Below are positions 7,200-14,910 of a stretch of DNA of 61,882 nt, in pieces. Made by a program: the position numbers and the translations under genes. Source of the DNA: JBJHCA01 sp050485785 (GTDB lineage Bacteria; Bacteroidota; Bacteroidia; Chitinophagales; Saprospiraceae); NCBI GenBank assembly GCA_050485785.1, contig JBJHCA010000008.1, positions 1 to 61,882 on the forward strand, written 5' to 3'. Position 1 is the stretch's first letter. Each line of letters opens with the position of its first letter. The notes beneath the pieces are model-generated. The model saw only the letters and a list, made by a program, of their open reading frames with translations. It made no database searches and was not told the origin of the DNA.

Positions 7200-8200
7200 T
7201 TTTAGATGAGATAAGATATTGTCCGGGAACATTAGCTGAAGGTTATACTACTTATAGCCCGGGCTGTTTGAGAAATATGTTTAAAGGTAAAAAAGTGAAT
7301 CATGTTTTACCCTATGTTCACCCAAAACTTAGCGAAGAAGTCACAATTCAGTTCATTGAAAATCGAAAGCGCATTTCCATATCTGGTGTGCAGGAAAAAC
7401 TAAGTTTGCTTTTGGAAAAAAATGTATTGCGATTGACGAAGGCAGGAGAGCAGGGAACATACATACTCAAACCAATACCAAGGGATTTGAAAAAGGTTGA
7501 CCAGGTTCCTGCCAATGAACATTTGACTATGCAAATAGCCAGGCAAGTATATGGACTTAAAACGGCAGAGAATGCAATGATTTTTTTTAAAGACAACTCC
7601 CCCGCTTATATTACCAAACGGTTTGACATAAAAGAAGATGGGAGTAAATGGGGCAAAGAAGACTTTGCAACATTGGCGGGAAAAACAAAAGATAATGCAG
7701 GTGTAAATTTCAAATATGAATACAGTTATGAAGAATTGGGACAATTGATACAAACATATGTTCCTGCCTGGCGGGTAGAAATCGAAAGGTTTTTTTCGAT
7801 GGTAGTTTTCAATTACTTATTTTCAAACGGAGATGCTCACTTAAAAAACTTTGCATTGCTTGAATCTTACAGTGGAGATTACCTGTTAAGCCCTGCCTAT
7901 GATTTAATAAACACAAAACTGCATGTGGATGATACAGATTTTGCATTGAATAAAGGTCTGTTTGCAGACGGATACAAAAGTGAACTATACAAAAAAAGAA
8001 AACACCCATCAAAACATGATTTTGAAGAGTTTGCACGAAGAATAGGAGTTGTTGAAAGTCGCATTGAGAAACTATTGAATCCTTTTTTAACCAAACAGCC
8101 TTTTGTGGAGACATTGGTTAGCCGTTCATTCCTAACTGAGGCCAACAAGAGAGGATATTTGCTGATGTATAGCACTCAACGAAACCACTTGTTATCTTGA
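7196..8200 (+). CDS. hipT: HipT-like serine/threonine kinase toxin
   Basis: This 334-residue kinase lacks the HipA N-subdomain, which is the separate upstream gene. It shows the HipA-fold glycine-rich segment RISISGVQEKLSLLL, including the SIS motif at residues 61-63. In E. coli HipT, the equivalent serines are autophosphorylation sites. The catalytic loop is SNGDAHLKNF (D213) and the metal-binding motif is SPAYDLINT (D236), close to the numbering of the E. coli HipT catalytic residues. E. coli HipT phosphorylates tryptophanyl-tRNA synthetase and stops translation; the target here is not shown. The kinase residues are intact and there is no frameshift, so the toxin is probably active. Confidence 0.85.
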   Translation: MILDEIRYCPGTLAEGYTTYSPGCLRNMFKGKKVNHVLPYVHPKLSEEVTIQFIENRKRISISGVQEKLSLLLEKNVLRLTKAGEQGTYILKPIPRDLKKVDQVPANEHLTMQIARQVYGLKTAENAMIFFKDNSPAYITKRFDIKEDGSKWGKEDFATLAGKTKDNAGVNFKYEYSYEELGQLIQTYVPAWRVEIERFFSMVVFNYLFSNGDAHLKNFALLESYSGDYLLSPAYDLINTKLHVDDTDFALNKGLFADGYKSELYKKRKHPSKHDFEEFARRIGVVESRIEKLLNPFLTKQPFVETLVSRSFLTEANKRGYLLMYSTQRNHLLS

Positions 8201-8251
8201 AAAATGAATTGAGAAAGCATTATTATACTAAACAAAACCTATTGGTCATAA

Positions 8252-8340
8252 ACTCTGACTCCCTTCAATCCCGGTGCTCATGATCTTTTAGGGGTACGGC
8301 GAGGTCTTCAATCTGTGCCAGGCTCCAATTTTTGGACCAG
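8252..8340 (-). pseudogene. remnant of the C-terminus of the sigma-factor partner protein
   Basis: Read on the minus strand, this stretch encodes QIEDLAVPLKDHEHRD-stop. The intact membrane protein at 13111-13794 ends in QIEDYTVPMEDDEYRD-stop. DNA similarity continues about 20 bases past the stop codon (shared CTCTGACTCCC). Only about 25 codons survive, squeezed between hipT and the argJ stop codon. It is a decayed paralogue fragment or partial duplication. Confidence 0.65.
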
Positions 8341-8345
8341 CATTT

Positions 8346-9557
8346 TTATGTGGTATATACCGAATTGAACATCACATAATCAGTAGACAAGTCGGTACCC
8401 CATCCGGTAGAGGATTGATCACCCAGGTTCAGATCCAGCTTAATAACCAGATGGGATTTCCTAAGGACTCTTTTCATATAGCTACGGTTGTAATCTATGG
8501 GTACTCCCTGGCTCAGCACTTTGACCTGTTCATTTTCCGAACCCAGGTAAAGGTCGGTCTTCTCAAATTTAAAAGGGACATCCGCATTGCCCGCTGCAGC
8601 AATAATTCTGCCCCAGTTGGGATCCCGTCCAAACATAGCTGTTTTGACGAGTGTAGAGTCTGAGATTTTGCGGATCAGTTTTCGGGCCATGACTTGATCA
8701 GGTGCGTTGACAATGCGGTATTCGATAAACTTAGAAGCTCCTTCACCATCGGAAACGATGAGCTTGGCTAGGTGGATCATCATTTCATCCAGATTTTTAC
8801 AGAACACGGCATAATCGGGATCATCGGTTGATCGGATGGTTTTATTTTGAGCCATACCGTTTGCCAGCACTACTACCATATCATTAGTGGAAGTATCCCC
8901 GTCAACGGTAATCATGTTAAAGCTTTTGTTCACTGACTCATTCACGGCATTGTTGAGCAGCGCAGGTTCTATGGAGGCATCGGTTACAATAAATGCGAGC
9001 ATGGTAGCCATATTGGGGTGGATCATTCCCGAGCCTTTGGCAATACCTCCCATGTTAACTTCGTGGTCATCGAGCTGAAACTCAATAAAGCCTTCTTTGG
9101 CAAAAGTATCTGTTGTGAGGATGGCATTGGCGGCCAATGATCCTGCATTGGATCGTTTACTGAGTTTTTTTATAGTGTCTCTGATCCCCTGTACAATTTC
9201 TTTAGTAGGAAACGGCACTCCTATGAGTCCGGTGGAAGCTACCAGCACCATTTCCTTTTCGATCCTGAGCTCATCTGCAGCACATTGGGCCATGGCTTCA
9301 GCACCTTTGCGTCCTTCCTCACCGGTTGCTGCATTGGCATTCCCGGCGTTGATCACTATGGTTTGTGCCATTCCATCAGCTATATGCCTTTTGGATACTT
9401 TTACTGGTTCAGCTACAACCTGATTTTGAGTAAACATTGCAGCAGCACTGGCCGGAACCCTGGAATGGATAATGGCTAAATCACGACGCATGGATTTAAT
9501 ACCCGTATGTGCACCCCAACATTCAATGCCGCGCACGTTGGTGATATTTTTGATCAT
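8346..9557 (-). CDS. argJ: bifunctional ornithine acetyltransferase/N-acetylglutamate synthase
   Basis: ArgJ transfers the acetyl group from N-acetylornithine to glutamate, recycling it for arginine synthesis. This 403-residue protein carries the autocleavage site KGSGMIHPNMATMLAF, where the Thr becomes the N-terminal nucleophile of the beta chain. It also has the VASTGLIG oxyanion region and the C-terminal WGRIIAAAGNADV block. The length is typical. It is the last gene of the argB-argD-argC-argJ operon, 23 bases after argC. Whether it also makes N-acetylglutamate from acetyl-CoA cannot be judged from the sequence. Confidence 0.95.
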   Translation of the reverse strand: MIKNITNVRGIECWGAHTGIKSMRRDLAIIHSRVPASAAAMFTQNQVVAEPVKVSKRHIADGMAQTIVINAGNANAATGEEGRKGAEAMAQCAADELRIEKEMVLVASTGLIGVPFPTKEIVQGIRDTIKKLSKRSNAGSLAANAILTTDTFAKEGFIEFQLDDHEVNMGGIAKGSGMIHPNMATMLAFIVTDASIEPALLNNAVNESVNKSFNMITVDGDTSTNDMVVVLANGMAQNKTIRSTDDPDYAVFCKNLDEMMIHLAKLIVSDGEGASKFIEYRIVNAPDQVMARKLIRKISDSTLVKTAMFGRDPNWGRIIAAAGNADVPFKFEKTDLYLGSENEQVKVLSQGVPIDYNRSYMKRVLRKSHLVIKLDLNLGDQSSTGWGTDLSTDYVMFNSVYTT

Positions 9558-9580
9558 GGTTAACTTTTTGTTTATGAAAA

Positions 9581-10615
9581 TTAGGGCATTAGAGCAACCT
9601 GGCCCAGACCTGATGTTTCGTTAATACCCAGCATGAGGTTCATGTTTTGTATTGCTTCACCTGCAGCACCACGTACAAGGTTATCAATGGCACTGGTAAT
9701 AAGAACAATATTGGTTCTTTGGTCGAATTCGATATGAATGTCACAAAATTGTGATCCCCGTACATGCTTTATTTCCGGCTGGCCGTCAGTTATTCTGACA
9801 AAATAATGCGGACTGTAAAAATCGCGATACAGCTCAATCAGTGTATTTTCATTCACTGTTTGAGCGGGAGTGAGGTATATAGTAGTCAGTATACCTCTGT
9901 CAACTGGCAATAAATGGGGTGTAAACTGAACTTTACTGCCATTGGCTCCCATATGATTGATTTTTTCTTCGATTTCAATGGTGTGACGGTGGTGTTTTAA
10001 CCCGTATGCTTTGAAATTGTCATTGACATTGGAAAAGTGATTGAGGCCTTGAGCTTTCACACCTGCGCCGGTAATGCCTGTTTTTGCATCGATTATGATG
10101 GTTTGCTCGTTGATGAGCCTGTTTTGTACCATGGGTGCCAGGGCAAGCAGGGCCCCGGTGGGAAAGCAACCCGGATTGGCCACCAACTCTGCCTGAGCAA
10201 TTTGGTTTCTGTACAGCTCAGGGATACCATATACTGCATGTTCAAAACCTTTCTCGTAAATGTGGGGTTTTTTATACCATTTTCTGTAAACATCAGGGCC
10301 AGATAGTCTGAAGTCGCCTGAGAGGTCAATAAGTTTATAGGGTTGGCCTTCCAGTTTTTTTACGTATTCCATAGAAACTCCGTGTGGTAAGGCCAAAAAA
10401 ACCAGGTCGAGTTCATTATTTTGCATCAGGTGGTTTGCATTCACTAGTTCGTGGTAGATAATTCCTTTCAGAAATGGGTGGACTTCTGCTATATTCTTAC
10501 CTGCCATGCTTTCAGATGACAGCATGGAAATCTCGACGGATGGATGGTGAACGAGGATCCGGATGAGTTCGGAACCCGTAAATCCCGTAGCGCCTATAAT
10601 CCCAATTTTATACAT
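9581..10615 (-). CDS. argC: N-acetyl-gamma-glutamyl-phosphate reductase
   Basis: ArgC reduces N-acetylglutamyl phosphate to the semialdehyde with NADPH. The 344-residue protein has the Rossmann start IGIIGATGFTGSELIRIL, the LPHG block and the catalytic-cysteine motif NPGCFPTGALLALAP. The C-terminal GAAGEAIQNMNLMLG block is typical. Its start overlaps the argD stop by 8 bases. Confidence 0.96.
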   Translation of the reverse strand: MYKIGIIGATGFTGSELIRILVHHPSVEISMLSSESMAGKNIAEVHPFLKGIIYHELVNANHLMQNNELDLVFLALPHGVSMEYVKKLEGQPYKLIDLSGDFRLSGPDVYRKWYKKPHIYEKGFEHAVYGIPELYRNQIAQAELVANPGCFPTGALLALAPMVQNRLINEQTIIIDAKTGITGAGVKAQGLNHFSNVNDNFKAYGLKHHRHTIEIEEKINHMGANGSKVQFTPHLLPVDRGILTTIYLTPAQTVNENTLIELYRDFYSPHYFVRITDGQPEIKHVRGSQFCDIHIEFDQRTNIVLITSAIDNLVRGAAGEAIQNMNLMLGINETSGLGQVALMP

Positions 10616-11795
10616 TGGCTTTTGCTTTTACAGCTTGCAGCGATTGTTTTAATATTTTCACTATAGCTTCCAAATCGCGGTCGGGTATGTTTAAGGCGGG
10701 CAGCAATCTGAGTACATTGCCTGAAGTGGCATTAGCCAATACTCCGCGTTTGAACATTTCCATTACCAAAGCTTTGGTTTCAAACTCAAAAGCAATTCCT
10801 ATCATTAAACCCAGACCTCTGATATCAATAATGGAAGGTTCATTAAGCTCAGTGATCAGTTTAGTGAGTAATTGTCCTTTTCTGGTGACTTCGTGTAAAA
10901 ATCCGGGAGAGGTAAGCTCTTCTAACACGGCCAAAGCCGCAGCACACACTAATGGATTACCGCCAAATGTAGTGCCGTGGTCGCCCGGGACAATGGCAGA
11001 AGCTACTTTTTCATTGACCAGAACAGCACCAATAGGTACACCGCCACCCAGCCCCTTGGCCAGCGTGATGATATCAGGTTGTATGCCATAGTGATCCTTT
11101 GCCAGAAAATAGCCAGTACGACCCATACCACATTGAATTTCATCATAAATCAATACAGCACCGTGTTTTGTACAAACATACCGAAGGGCTTTTAAAAATT
11201 GCTTGTCAGCTGCATGAATTCCACCTTCACCTTGAATAGGCTCAATAATCACTGCTGCAATATCATCACCAATGGCATTGAGTGCAGCTTCGGTATCGTT
11301 AAGGGGTAATTCGGTAAAACCGCTGGGAATAGGTTCAAACCCTTGCTGCATGGACTTTTTCCCCATGGCAATAGTAGCAAGCGTCCGCCCATGAAATGAA
11401 CCGGAAAAATGGATAACCGTACTCCCTTTGCCTTGGATTGAACTGTATTTTCTGGCAATTTTTACAGCACCTTCTACCGACTCAGCACCACTATTGGTAA
11501 AAAATGACCGATCAAGTCCACTGAGCTCGGTCAGTTTGGCTGCAAGCAAAGCCTGCGGCTTACTGAGATAGAAATTTGATATGTGTATCAACTGAGCAGC
11601 CTGATCCTGAATGGCCTTCACAACTTTGGGATGACAATGTCCAAGATTATTGACTGCTATTCCACTGAGCGCATCAATATATTCATGGCCATTGCTGTCC
11701 CACACTTTACTTCCCAGGCCTTTAACCAAAGTAACCGGAAATCGCTGATAGGTGTTCAGGTAATGTTTTTGATCGAGCAGGCGATATGTTTCCAT
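10608..11795 (-). CDS. argD: acetylornithine aminotransferase
   Basis: ArgD is a PLP-dependent class III aminotransferase converting N-acetylglutamate semialdehyde to N-acetylornithine. It shows NSGAESVEGAVKIARKY, the FHGRTLATIA loop, DEIQCGMGRTG and the lysine motif ITLAKGLGGGVPIGA that carries PLP. I chose the ATG at 11795 (395 residues). A TTG at 11810, overlapping the argB stop (TTGA), would add five residues and couple translation. It is flanked by argB and argC on the same strand. Confidence 0.95.
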   Translation of the reverse strand: METYRLLDQKHYLNTYQRFPVTLVKGLGSKVWDSNGHEYIDALSGIAVNNLGHCHPKVVKAIQDQAAQLIHISNFYLSKPQALLAAKLTELSGLDRSFFTNSGAESVEGAVKIARKYSSIQGKGSTVIHFSGSFHGRTLATIAMGKKSMQQGFEPIPSGFTELPLNDTEAALNAIGDDIAAVIIEPIQGEGGIHAADKQFLKALRYVCTKHGAVLIYDEIQCGMGRTGYFLAKDHYGIQPDIITLAKGLGGGVPIGAVLVNEKVASAIVPGDHGTTFGGNPLVCAAALAVLEELTSPGFLHEVTRKGQLLTKLITELNEPSIIDIRGLGLMIGIAFEFETKALVMEMFKRGVLANATSGNVLRLLPALNIPDRDLEAIVKILKQSLQAVKAKANV

Positions 11796-11806
11796 GGTAT
11801 TGTGTT

Positions 11807-12661
11807 TCAAGTTGAAGAGCTTTCAACAAATGCCGTACCCGTTACTTTGCCGGAGGCAATTTGTTGGATTTGATCCGGCTTTGTCCCATTGATTATACAG
11901 GCTGATTGAGCTCCTGTGTTCAATGCAGTAATGCAGGCTTCTACCTTGGGTAGCATACCACCACTGATCACTCCCCGGCTTACCAGATCCTGAATCTGAT
12001 TGATCTCCAAGTTTTGAATCAGTGAGTCGGGATGATTAATGTTCATAAAAATCCCGTCAACATCGGTGAGGACTATAAAATGACCGGCTTTAAGAGCTCC
12101 CGCAAGATGTCCGGCAAACATATCCCCATTGATGTTATAACCGGTTCCATTACTGTCTGCAGCAATGCAGGCAATGACAGGAAGATAATGATGATCGAGT
12201 AGCAATTGCAATAAACCGGTGTCCGTGGTTTTTACATCTCCAACCAGACCATGGTCAATGTTGTGTTGTGACCCGTTTTGACCCTGGCCTGCAGGTCTTT
12301 GAACCGCAGTAACCATGCCGGCGTCGTATCCCGATAAGCCTACTGCTTTTACACCTTTTGCATTCAATCTACGTACTAAATCTGCATTCACTTTACCCAG
12401 CAATGTAGCTTGCACAAAGGCAAAGGTTTCCGGTGAAGTAATTCGGTGCCCGTCAATAAATTCAGATTTCAGGCCTGCCTGATCCATGGCTTCGCGGATA
12501 TATGGCCCGCCTCCATGTGCAAGAACTATTGAATGGCCGGCCAGATGTTGCCCGGCGATCTGCTTTAACACCTTCTCTTTCAGGCTGGTGTTGGTCATGG
12601 CGTTGCCACCATATTTGTAAAAAAAGGTCGGTGATTTAGTCAAAATATTAGATTTTATCAA
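11807..12661 (-). CDS. argB: acetylglutamate kinase
   Basis: ArgB phosphorylates N-acetylglutamate, the second step of arginine synthesis and usually the regulated one. The 284-residue protein shows FFYKYGGNAM at the start, the ligand motif LAHGGGPYIREAM, GLSGYDAGM and the C-terminal VISGGMLPKVEACI. No ATG lies upstream of the YGGNAM motif in frame, so the start must be a TTG (12661, or 12643). It is the first gene of the four-gene arg operon. Confidence 0.95.
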   Translation of the reverse strand: MIKSNILTKSPTFFYKYGGNAMTNTSLKEKVLKQIAGQHLAGHSIVLAHGGGPYIREAMDQAGLKSEFIDGHRITSPETFAFVQATLLGKVNADLVRRLNAKGVKAVGLSGYDAGMVTAVQRPAGQGQNGSQHNIDHGLVGDVKTTDTGLLQLLLDHHYLPVIACIAADSNGTGYNINGDMFAGHLAGALKAGHFIVLTDVDGIFMNINHPDSLIQNLEINQIQDLVSRGVISGGMLPKVEACITALNTGAQSACIINGTKPDQIQQIASGKVTGTAFVESSST

Positions 12662-13110
12662 ATTAATAACATCATAAAAGCATTAAAGGTTGATTAAATA
12701 TTTCTGTAATGCTTAATCTGGATCAATTTACTGCCCTCTGAGGTTGTGAAAAATATTGGCTATTCTCTTTTAGCACTTCTGCAATTTTTCATTCTTTCAG
12801 CCAACCCAACAAAATGATATGTAAAAAACTCTGCTCTAAAATCGACCCTTTCACCCTATTCCAATTGCTTAAGCTTACGGTTGAATTCGTTATTCCACGA
12901 TCCTTATTTAATGCATGTATCACTCAGCATTGAAGCTTTCGCAAAGCTTTGGCAAAGTGCTGATAACCTCACCGGAAATACCGCGAGATTGCATCTGTTG
13001 ACTTTGAGGGGCTGTGTTTGGATAAGTTTATGTACCTCTTTGTGACAGGAGCGTGATCCGGATTCCCGGGTGAATCAAAAAAATAGTTTGGTCATTGTCT
13101 CTGACTCCCA
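12662..13110. other. intergenic region upstream of argB
   Basis: About 450 bases separate argB from the sigma-factor partner gene; both are on the minus strand. I see no coding potential and no clear ARG-box palindrome. The stretch carries TACCTCTTTGT at about 13029-13040, a copy of a motif that recurs in this window. The 20 bases just left of 13111 (CTCTGACTCCC) match the flank of the remnant at 8252-8340. The arg promoter must lie at the left end of this region, but I could not identify a convincing -33/-7 pair. Confidence 0.5.
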
Positions 13111-13794
13111 TCAATCCCTGTACTCATCATCTTCCATAGGTACGGTGTAGTCTTCAATCTGTTCAAGCAATTCTATGGATTGTACCAAACGGGTCCATTC
13201 GCTGCCTTGAAAAATAAACTTAAACCATGCCCGGTGCCTGTTTGAGTAGCGGATGTGGACAAAAAACCAGATTGCTGCAAACGTTAGCATAGCCGTAATG
13301 CTGAGCTGAATGCCCCATTGCCATAAACTCCAATCCTGAAGCATGCTTTCATTCCAGTAAAACGTTGACCATACAGGGAGCTGCAATATCAAGAACCGGG
13401 CAATCCATAAACTTGACTTTCTCAGGCAGGCCAGCTCGCGTTGTGCTTGCAGTACAGGCATGCTGATATCGATCTTGTTCATGGTGATCAGCTGGTAAAG
13501 ATAGAGTAATACAGCAAAAGCCGTTAGACTGATCTGAATGGATGCCGAAACCAGAAAAAACAAATTGGCATCGCTCAAGCCATGTAAGTAAATGGGAATC
13601 AGTAATCCCAATCCCGTAATTACCCATATCAGTCCAATGGCCAGTGCAAAAAGCTTTTGCGGTGCGGTGGACGTCAGCAGGTTCTGTGCTTTGACCCTGG
13701 TGATATCGGTAATCAGGTGCTTGTACAGATCGGCGTTCATTTCCGGCTTGCTTTGATTCGCATGCCAAAGTTCAATCAGTTGTTTCTCATTCAT
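13111..13794 (-). CDS. four-helix membrane protein paired with the ECF sigma factor (possible anti-sigma)
   Basis: This 227-residue protein begins with a cytoplasmic about 45-residue segment (ELWHANQSKPEMNADLYKHL), followed by four hydrophobic segments near residues 45-68, 74-100, 127-147 and 155-180, and a charged tail ending EDDEYRD. Its ATG (13794) overlaps the sigma-factor stop by 8 bases, indicating co-translation. In Bacteroidota, genes in this position often encode anti-sigma or sensor partners, but no zinc or FecR anti-sigma motif is visible. The function is therefore inferred from position only. A decayed copy of its 3' end lies beside argJ. Confidence 0.6.
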   Translation of the reverse strand: MNEKQLIELWHANQSKPEMNADLYKHLITDITRVKAQNLLTSTAPQKLFALAIGLIWVITGLGLLIPIYLHGLSDANLFFLVSASIQISLTAFAVLLYLYQLITMNKIDISMPVLQAQRELACLRKSSLWIARFLILQLPVWSTFYWNESMLQDWSLWQWGIQLSITAMLTFAAIWFFVHIRYSNRHRAWFKFIFQGSEWTRLVQSIELLEQIEDYTVPMEDDEYRD

Positions 13795-14302
13795 GGGTGT
13801 CAAAGTTGAGGGCTTTAAATTTTTCTCGTAAAAGCTGTTTGATCCGACTGATCCGGGTTCCGGTATTGCTCACACTAATGCCCAGAATATCGGCAATTTC
13901 GGCATGACTCTTTTCCTCCAGATAGAGCAGCATTAGCGCTTTGTCAAGTTCTTTCAGCTCGTGAATAAACTGATCCAGCTTACTGAGCAGTTCTTCACGC
14001 TCAATCCTGGTGTCATCAGAAAACTGGGTCGCATGCTCACTGGCATGGTCTGGCACGTGCATGATGGCCGGTTTTTTCCTGTAATGTGAAATAGCAACAT
14101 TCAGGGCAATGCGGTAGAGCCAGGTTGAAAGCTTGTATTGACTGTTGTATCCGGGGAGCGCATGCCATATCCTGATCATCATCTCCTGTATCAGGTCTTC
14201 GCGGTCCGTTTTACTGGTGCAATACGCGCGGGCAACTTTATACAGTATGCCCCGGTGTTGCTCCATCATCTGCTTAAAGTATTTCGATTGTTCAGTATCC
14301 AT
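13787..14302 (-). CDS. ECF-family RNA polymerase sigma factor
   Basis: This 171-residue sigma-70 family protein has region 2 (REDLIQEMMIRIWHALPGY, then STWLYRIALNVAISHYRKK) and region 4 (KSHAEIADILGISVSNTGTR ahead of the RISRIKQLL recognition helix). There is no region 3, which is the ECF layout. It overlaps the downstream four-helix membrane protein, its likely regulator. The genes it controls cannot be identified here. Confidence 0.93.
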   Translation of the reverse strand: MDTEQSKYFKQMMEQHRGILYKVARAYCTSKTDREDLIQEMMIRIWHALPGYNSQYKLSTWLYRIALNVAISHYRKKPAIMHVPDHASEHATQFSDDTRIEREELLSKLDQFIHELKELDKALMLLYLEEKSHAEIADILGISVSNTGTRISRIKQLLREKFKALNFDTHE

Positions 14303-14732
14303 ATTCGGGTATAAATCTCGTCGTAATCACAAACCGGCAATTTAATGCCAGCTTTTTACCAGTCGTTAATCTAAAGGTAAGGTCTGCATACCATAACATT
14401 TGCATCGATGTAAACAATGAGTTGAAGTAGGCTGACCCGTCAATGATTGTGAATCAATCGGGTTGTCATAGCTCAGTCAGTTTCGGAGGGTTCTGTTTAG
14501 CGTTGATCAATCTTTGAAGCATGGTAGTTTTGTTTTGTGATATCTCTTTGTTTTACAAAAATGTGTCGCAGCATTACCCTATTATTCGCGGAAAGGTGGA
14601 AAAAATCACATTCCGGTTGCACTTTTTTTGCTCAGAATTCCCGGCATTGCACTCCAATCGATGTATAACATCATTTCGGGCAATGGGAGCTTGAGGGAAG
14701 CATCTGGCTTGCCCGAAGGGCAACAAAAACAA

Positions 14733-14760
14733 ACGCAGGCCATAGTGTTATGACCTGCGT
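14733..14760 (-). terminator. strong hairpin with leftward U-rich tail
   Basis: ACGCAGGCCATA/TATGACCTGCGT forms a 12-bp stem (one mismatch) with loop GTGT. On the minus strand it is followed by TTGTTTTTGTTG, so it could end leftward transcription. No leftward gene is visible just upstream of it, so the terminated transcript is unclear. Confidence 0.4.
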
Positions 14761-14791
14761 ATTCAACCATCGGTTTAAAGATCACCATCGG

Positions 14792-14823
14792 TTGCATCTG
14801 GCAAACCAAAATTATTACCTTTG
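14792..14823 (+). promoter_or_regulatory. predicted sigma-A promoter of the thioredoxin-fold gene
   Basis: TTG (14792-14794), 21 bases, TACCTTTG (14816-14823). It fits the Bacteroidota consensus and lies about 88 bases before the ATG at 14911. Confidence 0.55.
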
Positions 14824-14910
14824 ACACAATCATTATCAACCCTTTCGTAATTGGTCCGATTTATAGGGGGGGCAAACCAAATGGAAGTCACAGCATAAAA
14901 AGCGACCGCA

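Larger units (their letters stand above)
14303..14910. other. intergenic region between the sigma factor and the thioredoxin-fold gene
   Basis: About 600 bases between divergent genes. The region contains a strong inverted repeat (14733-14760), a predicted rightward promoter (14792-14823) and a TATCTCTTTGT motif near 14537. A 77-codon minus-strand reading frame (14606-14839) resembles no protein I know and is not called. Confidence 0.5.

Noticed and set aside
12662..13110. ARG-box operator upstream of argB
   Set aside because: Several AT-rich TGAAT-like fragments exist but none forms a paired 18-base ARG box, so no site is called.
14606..14839. 77-codon minus-strand reading frame in the sigma/thioredoxin intergenic region
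   Set aside because: The translation has no recognisable features, spans the strong hairpin at 14733-14760 and the rightward promoter, and is more likely noncoding. A transposase remnant was considered but no motif supports it.
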